A DNA stretch of 64,000 nt. Origin: an uncultured bacterium. Its GTDB lineage: Bacteria; Actinomycetota; Coriobacteriia; Coriobacteriales; Coriobacteriaceae. The translations under genes were made by a program, and so were the position numbers. Shown one piece after another: positions 41,647-49,804 of this stretch. The stretch spans positions 16,824-80,823 of the forward strand of contig CAJMMD010000006.1 in the NCBI GenBank assembly GCA_905214465.1, written 5' to 3'. Below the pieces are notes generated by a model. It worked only from the letters and a program-made list of their open reading frames with translations. It did not search any database and was not told where the DNA came from. The first letter of the stretch is position 1; each line of letters starts with the position of its first letter.

Positions 41647-42585
41647 TTACAACACAGACCTGACCGCAGCTTCGATGCCGTCGGCGTCCAAACCGTACTT
41701 GTGCAGCAAATCGACCGCAGGGCCGGACTCACCATACACATCGCGCACGCCGACGCGTCGCATCGGCACCGGATGCTGCTCCGCGAGCACCGAGGCCACA
41801 GCCTCGCCAAGACCACCGATAATCGAATGCTCCTCGGCGGTGACCACGCGACCAGTCTTCTTGGCGCTGGCTACAACCAGGCGTTCGTCGAGCGGCTTGA
41901 TCGTATGCATATTGATGACCTCAGCTTCGATGCCATCGGCAGCGAGCGTCTCGGCAGCCTCAAGCGCCTCGGCGACCATAAGGCCACAAGCGATGATGGT
42001 CACATCGGACCCCTCGCGCACGACCACGCCGCGACCAATCTTGAACTCATAGTCCTCGTGATCGTTGATGACCGGTGTTGCCAGACGGCCGAAGCGCATA
42101 TAGACTGGCCCCTCAAACTCATAGGCGGCGCGCACGCAAGCGTGAGCCTCGATGTCATCGGCGGGAACGACCACCGTCATACCCGGAATCGTGCGCATGA
42201 GCGCGATGTCCTCGCAGCACTGATGCGTGGCGCCGTCTTCACCGACCGAGATGCCCGCATGCGTAGCGCCGATTTTGACGTTGAGGTGCGGATAACCGAT
42301 GGAGTTGCGCACCTGCTCGTACGCGCGGCCGGCGGCGAACATGGCAAAGGTGCTCGCAAAGGCGACGTGGCCCGTGGTCGCGATGCCGGCGGCAAGCCCC
42401 ATCAAGTTGCTCTCGGCAATGCCGGCATCGTAGAAGCGCTCAGGGTGCGCAGCCTTAAACTTACCGGTCTGCGTGGCGGCGGCCAGGTCGGCATCGAGAA
42501 CCACAAAGTCATCGTGCTCATTGCCCAGCTCGACAAGTGCCTCGCCATAGCTAACGCGCGTGGCGACTTTCTTGACGTCTGCCAT
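41647..42585 (-). CDS. Transketolase, C-terminal subunit
   Basis: 312 residues from ATG 42585 (GGAGGAG 5-6 bases upstream), which overlaps the previous stop as TAATG. Pyrimidine-binding domain with VSYGEALVELGNEHDDFVVLDADLA, the glutamate needed for thiamine activation in FAMFAAGRAYEQVRNS, and a C-terminal domain (VVTAEEHSIIGGLGEAVASV). Split transketolases are common in operons for sugar uptake. It forms a heterodimer with the next gene's product. Confidence 0.95.
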   Translation of the reverse strand: MADVKKVATRVSYGEALVELGNEHDDFVVLDADLAAATQTGKFKAAHPERFYDAGIAESNLMGLAAGIATTGHVAFASTFAMFAAGRAYEQVRNSIGYPHLNVKIGATHAGISVGEDGATHQCCEDIALMRTIPGMTVVVPADDIEAHACVRAAYEFEGPVYMRFGRLATPVINDHEDYEFKIGRGVVVREGSDVTIIACGLMVAEALEAAETLAADGIEAEVINMHTIKPLDERLVVASAKKTGRVVTAEEHSIIGGLGEAVASVLAEQHPVPMRRVGVRDVYGESGPAVDLLHKYGLDADGIEAAVRSVL

Positions 42586-43415
42586 TAGAGCTCCTCCCAT
42601 GCTGCTGCGAGCTCGGCCATGGCCTGCTCAAACTGTTCATCGTTGGGTGCCTTGCCGTGCCAGCCCACCTGGTTTTCCATAAAGGAAACGCCCTTGCCCT
42701 TCACCGTCTCGGCGATAATGGCCACAGGCGAGGCACTCACTTTGCGAGCCTCGGCAAAGGCCGCGGCAATCTGCGCCATGTCGTTACCGTCGGCGAGCTC
42801 GATCACGTGCCACTTAAAGGCGCGGAACTTGTCGGCAAGTGGCATAGCCGAGTTAACTTCGTCGATACTGCCGTCAATTTGCAGTCCATTGTGATCGACG
42901 ATAGCGACGAGGTTATCCAAGTCGTGGTTGCCGGCGAACATGGCCGCCTCCCACACCTGACCCTCCTCGCACTCGCCGTCGCCCAACAGCGTGTAGACGC
43001 GGTAGCTGTCACCCCAGTGCTTTGCGGCGAGCGCCATTCCAACCGCAGCGGAGATACCCTGACCGAGCGATCCGGTAGACATGTCGACGCCCGGCGTGTC
43101 ATTCATATTGGGATGGCCCTGCAGGCGGCTGCCGATATGACGGAGCGTCTCGAGCTCCTCCTTGGGAAAGAACCCGCGTTCGGCGAGCACGGCATAGAGT
43201 GCCGGAGCGCAATGTCCCTTGGAGAGCACAAAGCGATCGCGCTCGGCGCGGCTCGGATTCGCCGGGTCGACATCCATTTCCTCAAAGTAGAGGTAGGTCA
43301 TAATGTCGGCGGCGCCAAGCGATCCGCCCGGATGCCCCGACTTGGCGGCGTGGACGCCCGTGACAATACCGCGGCGAACCTCATTGGCAATCTTGGCCAG
43401 TTCCTGATCGGTCAT
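42585..43415 (-). CDS. Transketolase, N-terminal subunit
   Basis: 276 residues from ATG 43415 (GAGAGG 7 bases upstream). Thiamine-diphosphate domain: AAKSGHPGGSLGAADIMTYL, the GDGECEEGQVWEA magnesium/diphosphate motif, and VDHNGLQIDG. With the C-terminal subunit it moves two-carbon units between ketose and aldose phosphates. Upstream is transaldolase, so the operon carries both enzymes of the non-oxidative pentose phosphate route. Confidence 0.95.
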   Translation of the reverse strand: MTDQELAKIANEVRRGIVTGVHAAKSGHPGGSLGAADIMTYLYFEEMDVDPANPSRAERDRFVLSKGHCAPALYAVLAERGFFPKEELETLRHIGSRLQGHPNMNDTPGVDMSTGSLGQGISAAVGMALAAKHWGDSYRVYTLLGDGECEEGQVWEAAMFAGNHDLDNLVAIVDHNGLQIDGSIDEVNSAMPLADKFRAFKWHVIELADGNDMAQIAAAFAEARKVSASPVAIIAETVKGKGVSFMENQVGWHGKAPNDEQFEQAMAELAAAWEEL

Positions 43416-43477
43416 GGAGTTTCCTCTCTTGAGCACGCCGACCCGGCATAACAAATGCTGGGCCGGCAGAACCATCG

Positions 43478-44161
43478 TTACTGTGCCTCGACGACCTTTT
43501 TCCAGTCAGCCTCGAACGAGGCAAGGCCCTGGTCGGTCAGCGGGTGATGCAGGCATTTCTTAAGAGCGGCCATGGGGACAGTCGCGATATCGGCACCGAG
43601 CAGCGCCGCCTGGGTCACGTGATTGGGCGTGCGGACAGATGCGGTGATGATCTCGACGGTGTCGTCGACGTTCTTGCCAGTCCAGTCATAGTTCTTGATG
43701 CAGGTCACAACGTTGTCGAGCTGCGAGATACCGTCCTCGGCGATGTCGTCGAAGCGTCCCACAAACGGGCTGATGTAGCGGGCACCGGCATTGGCGGCCA
43801 TGAGGGCCTGCGTCGGCGAGAAGACAAGCGTCATGTTGACGCGCACGCCTGCATCGGCCAGCGCGCGGCAGGCGGCGAGGCCGGCCTCGCACACGGGAAG
43901 CTTAACCACGATGTTGGGAGCCAGAGCGGCAAGGCGCTTGCCCTCCTCGATCATGCCCTCGGCAGTGGTCGCGGTGGACTCGGCGGACACGGGCAGGCCC
44001 TCGCAAAGCTCGGCGATCTTGAGCATGTGGGGTTCAAAGTCTGCAAGCTTGCCGCCGGTCTTGGCGTACAGGGACGGGTTGGTGGTAACACCGGCCAGGC
44101 AGCCCCAGCTCTTGGCCTCGGCGATCTCGTCAAGGTTGGCGGTATCGATAAAGAACTTCAT
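43478..44161 (-). CDS. Transaldolase (small MipB/TalC type)
   Basis: 227 residues from ATG 44161 (GAAGGAG 8 bases upstream). MKFFIDTANLDEIAEAKSWG, VTTNPSLYAKTG, the Schiff-base Lys87 in NIVVKLPV, and the C-terminal HPLTDQGLASFEADWKK are typical of the short transaldolase/fructose-6-phosphate aldolase group. Whether it is a transaldolase or a fructose-6-phosphate aldolase cannot be settled by eye; the transketolase neighbours favour transaldolase. Confidence 0.93.
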   Translation of the reverse strand: MKFFIDTANLDEIAEAKSWGCLAGVTTNPSLYAKTGGKLADFEPHMLKIAELCEGLPVSAESTATTAEGMIEEGKRLAALAPNIVVKLPVCEAGLAACRALADAGVRVNMTLVFSPTQALMAANAGARYISPFVGRFDDIAEDGISQLDNVVTCIKNYDWTGKNVDDTVEIITASVRTPNHVTQAALLGADIATVPMAALKKCLHHPLTDQGLASFEADWKKVVEAQ

Positions 44162-44198
44162 GGTGCAAACTCCTTCTAAGGAATCCAAAACTCAAAAA

Positions 44199-44229
44199 AT
44201 AGGACAAAGGGGATGTCCCTTTGTCCTAT
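44199..44229. repeat. Intercistronic 13-bp palindrome
   Basis: ATAGGACAAAGGG/CCCTTTGTCCTAT with 5-base loop GATGT, between the gatZ-like and transaldolase genes. It contains the GGGACA/TGTCCC core also seen in the other intergenic hairpins. It may process or attenuate the operon mRNA. Confidence 0.65.
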
Positions 44230-44286
44230 GTGCCGGGCCCGCAGCTGGGACATGCCCCGGACCCGGCGTCGTGTAGGAAAAGCTAC

Positions 44287-45555
44287 TTAGAGAGCCTTCT
44301 CGATGCGGCTCGTGACGCCCTTGAGGTTAAGACCGACGACGTACTGCTTGATCGGGCGCTTGATGTGCTCGATCACAAAGCGCTTGCCGTCGATGTCCTG
44401 GGCAGCGAGGTTGCGATAGAGTTTCTCGACCTGCTCCTTGACCTCGGGATCGTTAAAGGCGTAGTGGCCGGAGACATCCAGAATCTTCAGGCTGAGTTCG
44501 TCGTCAGCCAGGATGTCGTCAACCTGCAGGTTGACGTCGTCGCCAGTCATCCACTTGCGCCAACGCTCGGTCTTGATAGCCTTGACCAGCAGCGTGTGAT
44601 ACAGGTCGGAGGGATCGTCGCACAGGCCGTTGTCGACCAGAATCTGCTCGGTAGCGCAGAGTTTGAGGTAAGCGCGGGTCTCCTCGGTGCCATACTGCGG
44701 AGCAACGTTGGAGGCGGTCACGTGTGCCGGGATATGCTCGAGCAGCGTCGCGTCATCCAGGTAGTCGGCGTTGTGCTCCTTCAGACCCACGCCGTAGCGC
44801 TTGGCCATATCGGCAAGCTCGCGAGCGTTCTTGAAGTTGTAGTGACCGACCTGCTCCGTCCAGCGGGTAAGGGTGCCGGTCTGGCCGACGATAAAGGTGG
44901 GCATGGGGCAGCCGCGCTTCTCGAGCTCGGGCTGCAGCTGAGAAATGAACTCCTCGTACTTATCGGTAGAGGTCAAGCCGCCATTGGTCTCCTCGGTACC
45001 GACCTCATAGGCAACCTCGGGCAGGTTATGCTCGCGACGGTATTGCTCAAGGTAGTCGATAAGATCGATCGTACGGCGAAGCACCACGTCGAGCGGAATA
45101 ACCTTGCCGATCTGATAGGGGTCCTTGGTGGGATCGACCATCAGCAGGTCAAAGCCCGCCTCCATGTCGGCGACAAAGGACTTGCGGGCGAGCTCCATGG
45201 CCTCGTCCTCGGGCAGGTGGGCGTTACGCTCCTCGTCGCGCTGCCACGGACCGCCGTGATCGCGGCACAGGTAGTACGGACCGGTGTAACCCACCTCGTC
45301 GGCAACCTTCTTGATGTCGGCGGCAAAGCGCGTCTGGTCCCAACCGTTGACGTAGCCGGCGCCCATCTCGTCCATATCGACCTGGTTGCGGCTAGCGATA
45401 AACATGGGCGGGAAATCCTCGTCCTTGGCAAGCTCGAACACGGCCTGAATCAGGTTGGGGCTCATGGGGCCAATGCCGACCATGGTTGCGTGATCGCCGC
45501 TATCCTGCAGCTTGAGCATGCCCTGAACGGCCTGGCGGATGGTAAGGTTGGACAT
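44287..45555 (-). CDS. GatZ/KbaZ-family protein (tagatose-bisphosphate aldolase non-catalytic subunit family)
   Basis: 422 residues. MLKLQDSGDHATMVGIGPMS, FIASRNQVDMDEMGAGYVNG, YLCRDHGGPWQRDEER and VAYEVGTEETNGGLTS are the strongly conserved GatZ/KbaZ blocks; length is typical. In E. coli GatZ stabilises the aldolase GatY, but no gatY or kbaY lies in this operon. Some members of this family have been described as fructose/tagatose-6-phosphate 4-epimerases, which would fit a stand-alone role here. It follows the PTS EIIBC gene on the same strand. Confidence 0.9.
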   Translation of the reverse strand: MSNLTIRQAVQGMLKLQDSGDHATMVGIGPMSPNLIQAVFELAKDEDFPPMFIASRNQVDMDEMGAGYVNGWDQTRFAADIKKVADEVGYTGPYYLCRDHGGPWQRDEERNAHLPEDEAMELARKSFVADMEAGFDLLMVDPTKDPYQIGKVIPLDVVLRRTIDLIDYLEQYRREHNLPEVAYEVGTEETNGGLTSTDKYEEFISQLQPELEKRGCPMPTFIVGQTGTLTRWTEQVGHYNFKNARELADMAKRYGVGLKEHNADYLDDATLLEHIPAHVTASNVAPQYGTEETRAYLKLCATEQILVDNGLCDDPSDLYHTLLVKAIKTERWRKWMTGDDVNLQVDDILADDELSLKILDVSGHYAFNDPEVKEQVEKLYRNLAAQDIDGKRFVIEHIKRPIKQYVVGLNLKGVTSRIEKAL

Positions 45556-45648
45556 TTTGTTCTCCTTCTCCAGAGGATTTTTGACAAAAGTTCCCTGGGA
45601 CCCAGATGCGGGCCCTATCAGTACGGATGGATTTTGTTGTGTAGGGGC

Positions 45649-45684
45649 GGTTGTGCGGAGTCAAATCCATCCCTCCGCACAACC
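45649..45684 (-). promoter_or_regulatory. Intercistronic hairpin between EIIBC and gatZ
   Basis: 12-bp palindrome GGTTGTGCGGAG/CTCCGCACAACC, with an overlapping alternative pairing GGATGGATTT/AAATCCATCC (45626-45635 with 45663-45672). Two exclusive stems in a 145-base gap suggest an attenuator or mRNA processing site. No T run. Confidence 0.5.
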
Positions 45685-45699
45685 GGAGTCCTTAAAGGT

Positions 45700-47172
45700 T
45701 TACTTGGCCTGCTTATCGAGCGTGGGCTTCATGGCAATCAGGATTGCAGCGGCGACCACGGAGCCAATCACGATGTCCAGGCAGAACAGCGCGACGTTGT
45801 TGGTGGCAAGGGCGACGATAAAGCCACCGTGCGGGACGTAGCAGTCGATACCCTGGAAGGCGGCGAGCGCCGCACCCACGGCAGAGCCGATGCAGATGCC
45901 GGGAAGGGTGTGACCGAGGTCCTTGACCGCGAAGGGGATAGCGCCCTCGGTAATACCGATGCAGCCCATGAACAGTGCGGAGATGCCCATCTGACGGTCG
46001 GCGTCATCGAACTTGTTCTTGGCGATGAGCGCAGCAAGGCCGCAAGCAATCGGGGGAATGGCGACGGCGACGCGGAACATACCGTTGGGGCCGTAGATGC
46101 CGGAGGCCATGATGGCCATGGTAAAGGTCGAAGCGGTCTTGTTGATGGGGCCACCCATATCGAAGGCGGTCATAACACCAATGACCAGGCCCAGGACGAC
46201 GGCGGAGCCGCCCTGCAGGCTACCGAGCACGCTGGTGAGCCAATCCATCACAAAGCCAAGCGGCGTGGCCAGGATGTAAATGTATGCCATGCCAAGGACG
46301 AGCGAGGTCAGAATCGGGATGATCAGGATCGGCATGATGGTCTGGATGGTGTTGTTGACCTTCCAGGTCTTCATCCAGCGGACAAAGTAACCGCAGATGA
46401 CAGCCATGATCATGGCACCCAAGAAGCCAGTCGAAACACTGTTGCCGCTCGGGGTGACGACGGCGTTGTTGACCAAGTAGCCCAGGACGAAGCCAGGGGC
46501 AAGTGCGGGCTTGCCGGCCATCGAGTAAGCGATGTATGCCGCAAGCACCGGAATCATCATAGAGATGCCGGCCATGCCGATGGTGTTAAGGCTCACCATC
46601 AACGGGTTGGTGACCTCCATGCCGCTAGCACCGGCAGTACCGGATGCCAACGAGAAGGCGAGGAACACGCCACCGATAACGACGATGGGGATAAAATAGG
46701 AAACGCCGGTATTGAATGCATTGAGCAGCGTCTTGCCAGGATCGGCAAAGATGGACTGCTTGGACGCCGGTGTCGGGGCCTGCGGGGCAGCGGAGACGGC
46801 CTTCTTCTCTGCCTTGGCCTCGGCCTTGGGCGCGTCAACGGCGCCACCCGTCGCCTTGATGATCTCGACAGCCTGGTCGATAATCTTTACCGGATCGGCG
46901 ATTACATCCGAGGTGCCGACCTTGAGGAACTTGCCCTCGGCCATCTTTTGCTCAAAACGGTCCTCGTTCTCGACACCCACGTCGACGGACTCGAGCACCA
47001 GGTCGGCGGAATCAACGTCTTCCTGCGTGAGCTCATTCTCGATACCCAGACCACCCTGAGCCTCGACTTTGCACTCGATGCCACGAGCGGAGCATTCATC
47101 CTGAATCGCCTTCTGGGCCATATACGTGTGGGCGATACCCACGGTACAGGCGGCAACGCCTACGATCTTCAT
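45700..47172 (-). CDS. PTS fructose-family EIIBC component
   Basis: 490 residues from ATG 47172 (GAGGG 5-6 bases upstream). EIIB domain 1-105: the phospho-Cys9 in MKIVGVAACTVGIAHTYMAQ. A linker rich in Ala/Lys (115-140) leads to the EIIC membrane domain (about 150-485), with about nine helices and family blocks TGVSYFIPIVVIGGVFLAFS, MIPVLAAYIAYSMAGKPALA, and MGCIGITEGAIPFAVKDL. It imports and phosphorylates a hexose or ketose. The EIIA is encoded at the end of the same operon. The operon is divergent from a LacI regulator. Confidence 0.95.
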   Translation of the reverse strand: MKIVGVAACTVGIAHTYMAQKAIQDECSARGIECKVEAQGGLGIENELTQEDVDSADLVLESVDVGVENEDRFEQKMAEGKFLKVGTSDVIADPVKIIDQAVEIIKATGGAVDAPKAEAKAEKKAVSAAPQAPTPASKQSIFADPGKTLLNAFNTGVSYFIPIVVIGGVFLAFSLASGTAGASGMEVTNPLMVSLNTIGMAGISMMIPVLAAYIAYSMAGKPALAPGFVLGYLVNNAVVTPSGNSVSTGFLGAMIMAVICGYFVRWMKTWKVNNTIQTIMPILIIPILTSLVLGMAYIYILATPLGFVMDWLTSVLGSLQGGSAVVLGLVIGVMTAFDMGGPINKTASTFTMAIMASGIYGPNGMFRVAVAIPPIACGLAALIAKNKFDDADRQMGISALFMGCIGITEGAIPFAVKDLGHTLPGICIGSAVGAALAAFQGIDCYVPHGGFIVALATNNVALFCLDIVIGSVVAAAILIAMKPTLDKQAK

Positions 47173-47586
47173 TACTTCCCTCTTTTCATAGAGTTGCGTG
47201 CGCAAGACACCGTTTGCGGAGGCCTCCGGAGCATCCCCTGCCGTTTGGACTTGCTGTCTTTTCGACAAGACCAATATAGGTGCTCGTTTTTCTTAATGCC
47301 AGTTTATTTCGGTAAACGCGCAGGTCAGAGCGTTGGTTACGCTATTTAGTTATGCGTTTAACTAAAAATGAATCCTGCGATTTTACCCTCGATTTCAAAA
47401 GTCAAGAAGTATTTGATTTTCTCGGTAGACGGCAGATGCGCATGCCGGTCACAAATTTCGACCCCACCCATATACCGCATTTGTTGCATACTCATATGAA
47501 AGGAAAAGTCGCTCACCAAAGCGCATCCCTCACCAAGACTCAAAGTCATCATGTTGGAAAATGCTCATCTGTCGGAAGGAGTCGCT
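47173..47586. other. Divergent control region of the PTS ketose operon
   Basis: 414 bases, AT-rich, no gene. Holds the palindromic operator and the start signals of both the EIIBC operon and the LacI gene. Confidence 0.6.
47345..47366. promoter_or_regulatory. LacI-type operator between the sugar operon and its regulator
   Basis: 22-bp palindrome with arms TTTAGTTA and TAACTAAA around TGCGTT, about midway in the 414-base divergent gap. On the minus strand a TATATT -10-like box lies at 47278-47273, but the promoter is not certain. Confidence 0.6.
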
Positions 47587-48597
47587 GTGGCAAAACAGCG
47601 CGTTACGATCGCAGACGTCGCTCGAGAGGCGGGAACCTCGACGGCAAGCGTCTCGTATTACCTCAACGACAAACGAGAAAAGCTTAGCGAGAAGACGCAG
47701 GCAAAGATTGCGCGCGTCATCAAGGAACTCGGATACGTTCCCAACGCCCAAGCGCAAACGCTCACCGGCAAGCAAACCCACGTCATCGCCATCATCATCT
47801 TGGATAACACCAACAAATGGGCGGGCCTCGTCCTCAACGGCATGGAGCAGGTCATGCTCCCCGCGGGCTACCAGACGGTCGTTTGCACGAGCAACTTTAA
47901 CCCCGAGACCGAGCTCATGTATGTCGACAAAATGCTCTCACTGGGCGTCGATGGTTTTATCATCCAGCCCACGGCAAATTTCAAGGCAGTCCACGACCGC
48001 ATCAAGCGCGCCGACAAGCCCGTCGTCTTTTTTGACGCGGCCATCTACAGCCCAGGCACCAGCTGGATCAAAACCAACCTCTACGACGGCGTGTACAATG
48101 CCACGCAGGCGCTTCTCGACGCCGGCTACGAAGACTTCTTTTCCATCGCCGCCAACATGACCGAAATGCGCACTCGCATGGAACGTTTTCAGGGATATGC
48201 CGAGGCATTGGCCGCGAATGGGCAGCTCTACAAAGCCATCCCCATCGATCACAACAAGCCGTCAATCAACGAGCTCACCGAATACTTTAAATACAAGTTC
48301 AACCCCGCCAAGCGCACGCTCATCTTCGTACAAAACCAATGGGCGCTTCCCCGTGTCTACAAGGCCCTCCAACCCATGGCCCATCTACTTCCGCAGCAAA
48401 TAGGTCTTTTGGGACTCAACTGCGAAGACTGGACCAACCTCACCACGCCGACCGTCTCCACGATCATCGAGCCCGTCGACCAGGAAGGCAGGGAGGCGGC
48501 CGAGATGCTGCTCGCCTTGCTTGACGGCAGCAGCCAACCCGGCGAGCAGCGCATTCTCGAGTGCAAGCTCAACTGGCTCGACTCCACCTCGATCTAG
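47587..48597 (+). CDS. LacI-family regulator of the PTS ketose operon
   Basis: 336 residues from GTG 47587, with AAGGAG 5 bases upstream. An ATG at 47551 adds 12 residues that no LacI protein needs. VAKQRVTIADVAREAGTSTA is the helix-turn-helix, then GYVPNAQAQTLTGKQ the hinge, and an effector domain (about 65-330) with LGVDGFIIQPTANF and IGLLGLNCEDWTNLTTP. It is divergent from the EIIBC operon with a palindrome between them, so it very likely controls that operon. The inducer is probably the imported sugar or its phosphate. Confidence 0.92.
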   Translation: MAKQRVTIADVAREAGTSTASVSYYLNDKREKLSEKTQAKIARVIKELGYVPNAQAQTLTGKQTHVIAIIILDNTNKWAGLVLNGMEQVMLPAGYQTVVCTSNFNPETELMYVDKMLSLGVDGFIIQPTANFKAVHDRIKRADKPVVFFDAAIYSPGTSWIKTNLYDGVYNATQALLDAGYEDFFSIAANMTEMRTRMERFQGYAEALAANGQLYKAIPIDHNKPSINELTEYFKYKFNPAKRTLIFVQNQWALPRVYKALQPMAHLLPQQIGLLGLNCEDWTNLTTPTVSTIIEPVDQEGREAAEMLLALLDGSSQPGEQRILECKLNWLDSTSI

Positions 48598-48726
48598 CCA
48601 TACGTCAAATATGAAGCAAATGAACCAGTGGCGTTTGTCCCAAATCTTAAGTATTTGTTCGACAGAACGGCCTCTGCCGGCTCCTGCTAGACTAGTAGAT
48701 TCCCAACCGTCCATCCAGGAGCCCCC

Positions 48727-49692
48727 ATGTTGCGCAAGTCCGCCTACAAGCAAGCACTTTCCATCGGCACCGCCGTGGTGCTGGGGTTTGCGCTGTTTAC
48801 GGGATCGCTCGATGGGGCGCCCAAGTTGCTGTCGCCGCAAAGTGATGAGCAGGCGGCGGCTCTGGCCGAGAAGCAAAACGAGAGTCCCAGCCGTACCGAC
48901 GACGAAGCGGACTTGGTCGCCCGGCTCGAATCGGGAACAGCGAGCTCCGAGGACTCCGGCAATGGCTCCGATTCCGTCGCAACCGACACCGGCGACGACG
49001 CTTCCGCGGACAGCGTCGCCACCCCCATCGACGAGGTCGAAAACCCCGACCTCAACCGCGCCCGCGGTGTATATCTCAGCAGCATTCCCGACTACGCCGG
49101 CAACCCCTACGTTGCCCTTCGCACCGACAGCACGCACCCGCTCGGTACGCCATCATTCACGCTCGACGAATACGAACGAGCTACCGAAGAGGGCTGCTTT
49201 AAGAAGTTCTCCAAGCTCGACAGCTTGGGCCGCACCCGCAAAGCGCTCGCCTGTGCGGGTCCCGAGTCGCTCGGTCAAGGCAAGCGCGGGGATATCTCGC
49301 GTATCCACCCCGCCGGATGGCACCAGCAGCGCTACGACTTTATTCCGGGCCAGAGCCTCTACAACCGTTGCCACCTCATCGCCTGGTCGCTCTGCGGCGA
49401 AAACGCCAATCGCAAGAATCTCCTCACCGGCACGCGCTATCTCAACGAGACGGGCATGCTGCCGTTTGAAGAGCAGGTCCTCGGCTACATCCACGACACG
49501 GGCAACCATGTGCTCTACCGCGTCACTCCCATGTACAACGAAGAGGAACTTCTCTGCCGCGGCGTGCGCCTTGAGGCCCAATCGGTCGAGGATCACGGCA
49601 AGACGCTGTGTTTCCACGTGTACTGTTATAACCTGCAACCGCATGTGCAGATCGACTACGCCACCGGCCGCAATCAGGCCTCAGGGGACTAG
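48727..49692 (+). CDS. Secreted DNA/RNA non-specific endonuclease (EndA/NucA-like)
   Basis: 321 residues. N-terminal membrane anchor or signal (about 7-27: ALSIGTAVVLGFALFTG), an acidic low-complexity spacer (35-105), then the nuclease domain: YNRCHLIAWSLCGENANRKN has the catalytic His near 216 (the family reads R-x-H or S-H) and the Asn of the metal site near 230, with LLTGTRYLNETGM after it. VLYRVTPMYNEEELLCRGV completes the fold. Such enzymes degrade extracellular DNA for nutrition or uptake. Single gene. The 'Cys-His' in place of 'Ser-His' is minor variation. Confidence 0.9.
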   Translation: MLRKSAYKQALSIGTAVVLGFALFTGSLDGAPKLLSPQSDEQAAALAEKQNESPSRTDDEADLVARLESGTASSEDSGNGSDSVATDTGDDASADSVATPIDEVENPDLNRARGVYLSSIPDYAGNPYVALRTDSTHPLGTPSFTLDEYERATEEGCFKKFSKLDSLGRTRKALACAGPESLGQGKRGDISRIHPAGWHQQRYDFIPGQSLYNRCHLIAWSLCGENANRKNLLTGTRYLNETGMLPFEEQVLGYIHDTGNHVLYRVTPMYNEEELLCRGVRLEAQSVEDHGKTLCFHVYCYNLQPHVQIDYATGRNQASGD

Positions 49693-49734
49693 CCCTACCC
49701 ACGACAAGAACCGATTTGCAATCCCCTAGGGATC

Positions 49735-49772
49735 AAAAAGGGCCGCTCCGGATCACCCAGAGCGGCCCTTGC
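49735..49772. terminator. Bidirectional terminator between nuclease and EF-G-like genes
   Basis: Stem AAGGGCCGCTC/GAGCGGCCCTT. Five A precede it, giving a T run for the minus-strand EF-G-like gene that stops at 49805. The convergent nuclease gene ends at 49692. Confidence 0.8.
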
Positions 49773-49804
49773 ATCGACATGCGTGGCACAGACAAAGCCA
49801 CACG

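Noticed and set aside
44221..47349. 1042-codon open frame on the plus strand
   Set aside because: It mirrors the gatZ-like and EIIBC genes on the minus strand, which have clear motifs and ribosome sites. The mirrored protein has none.
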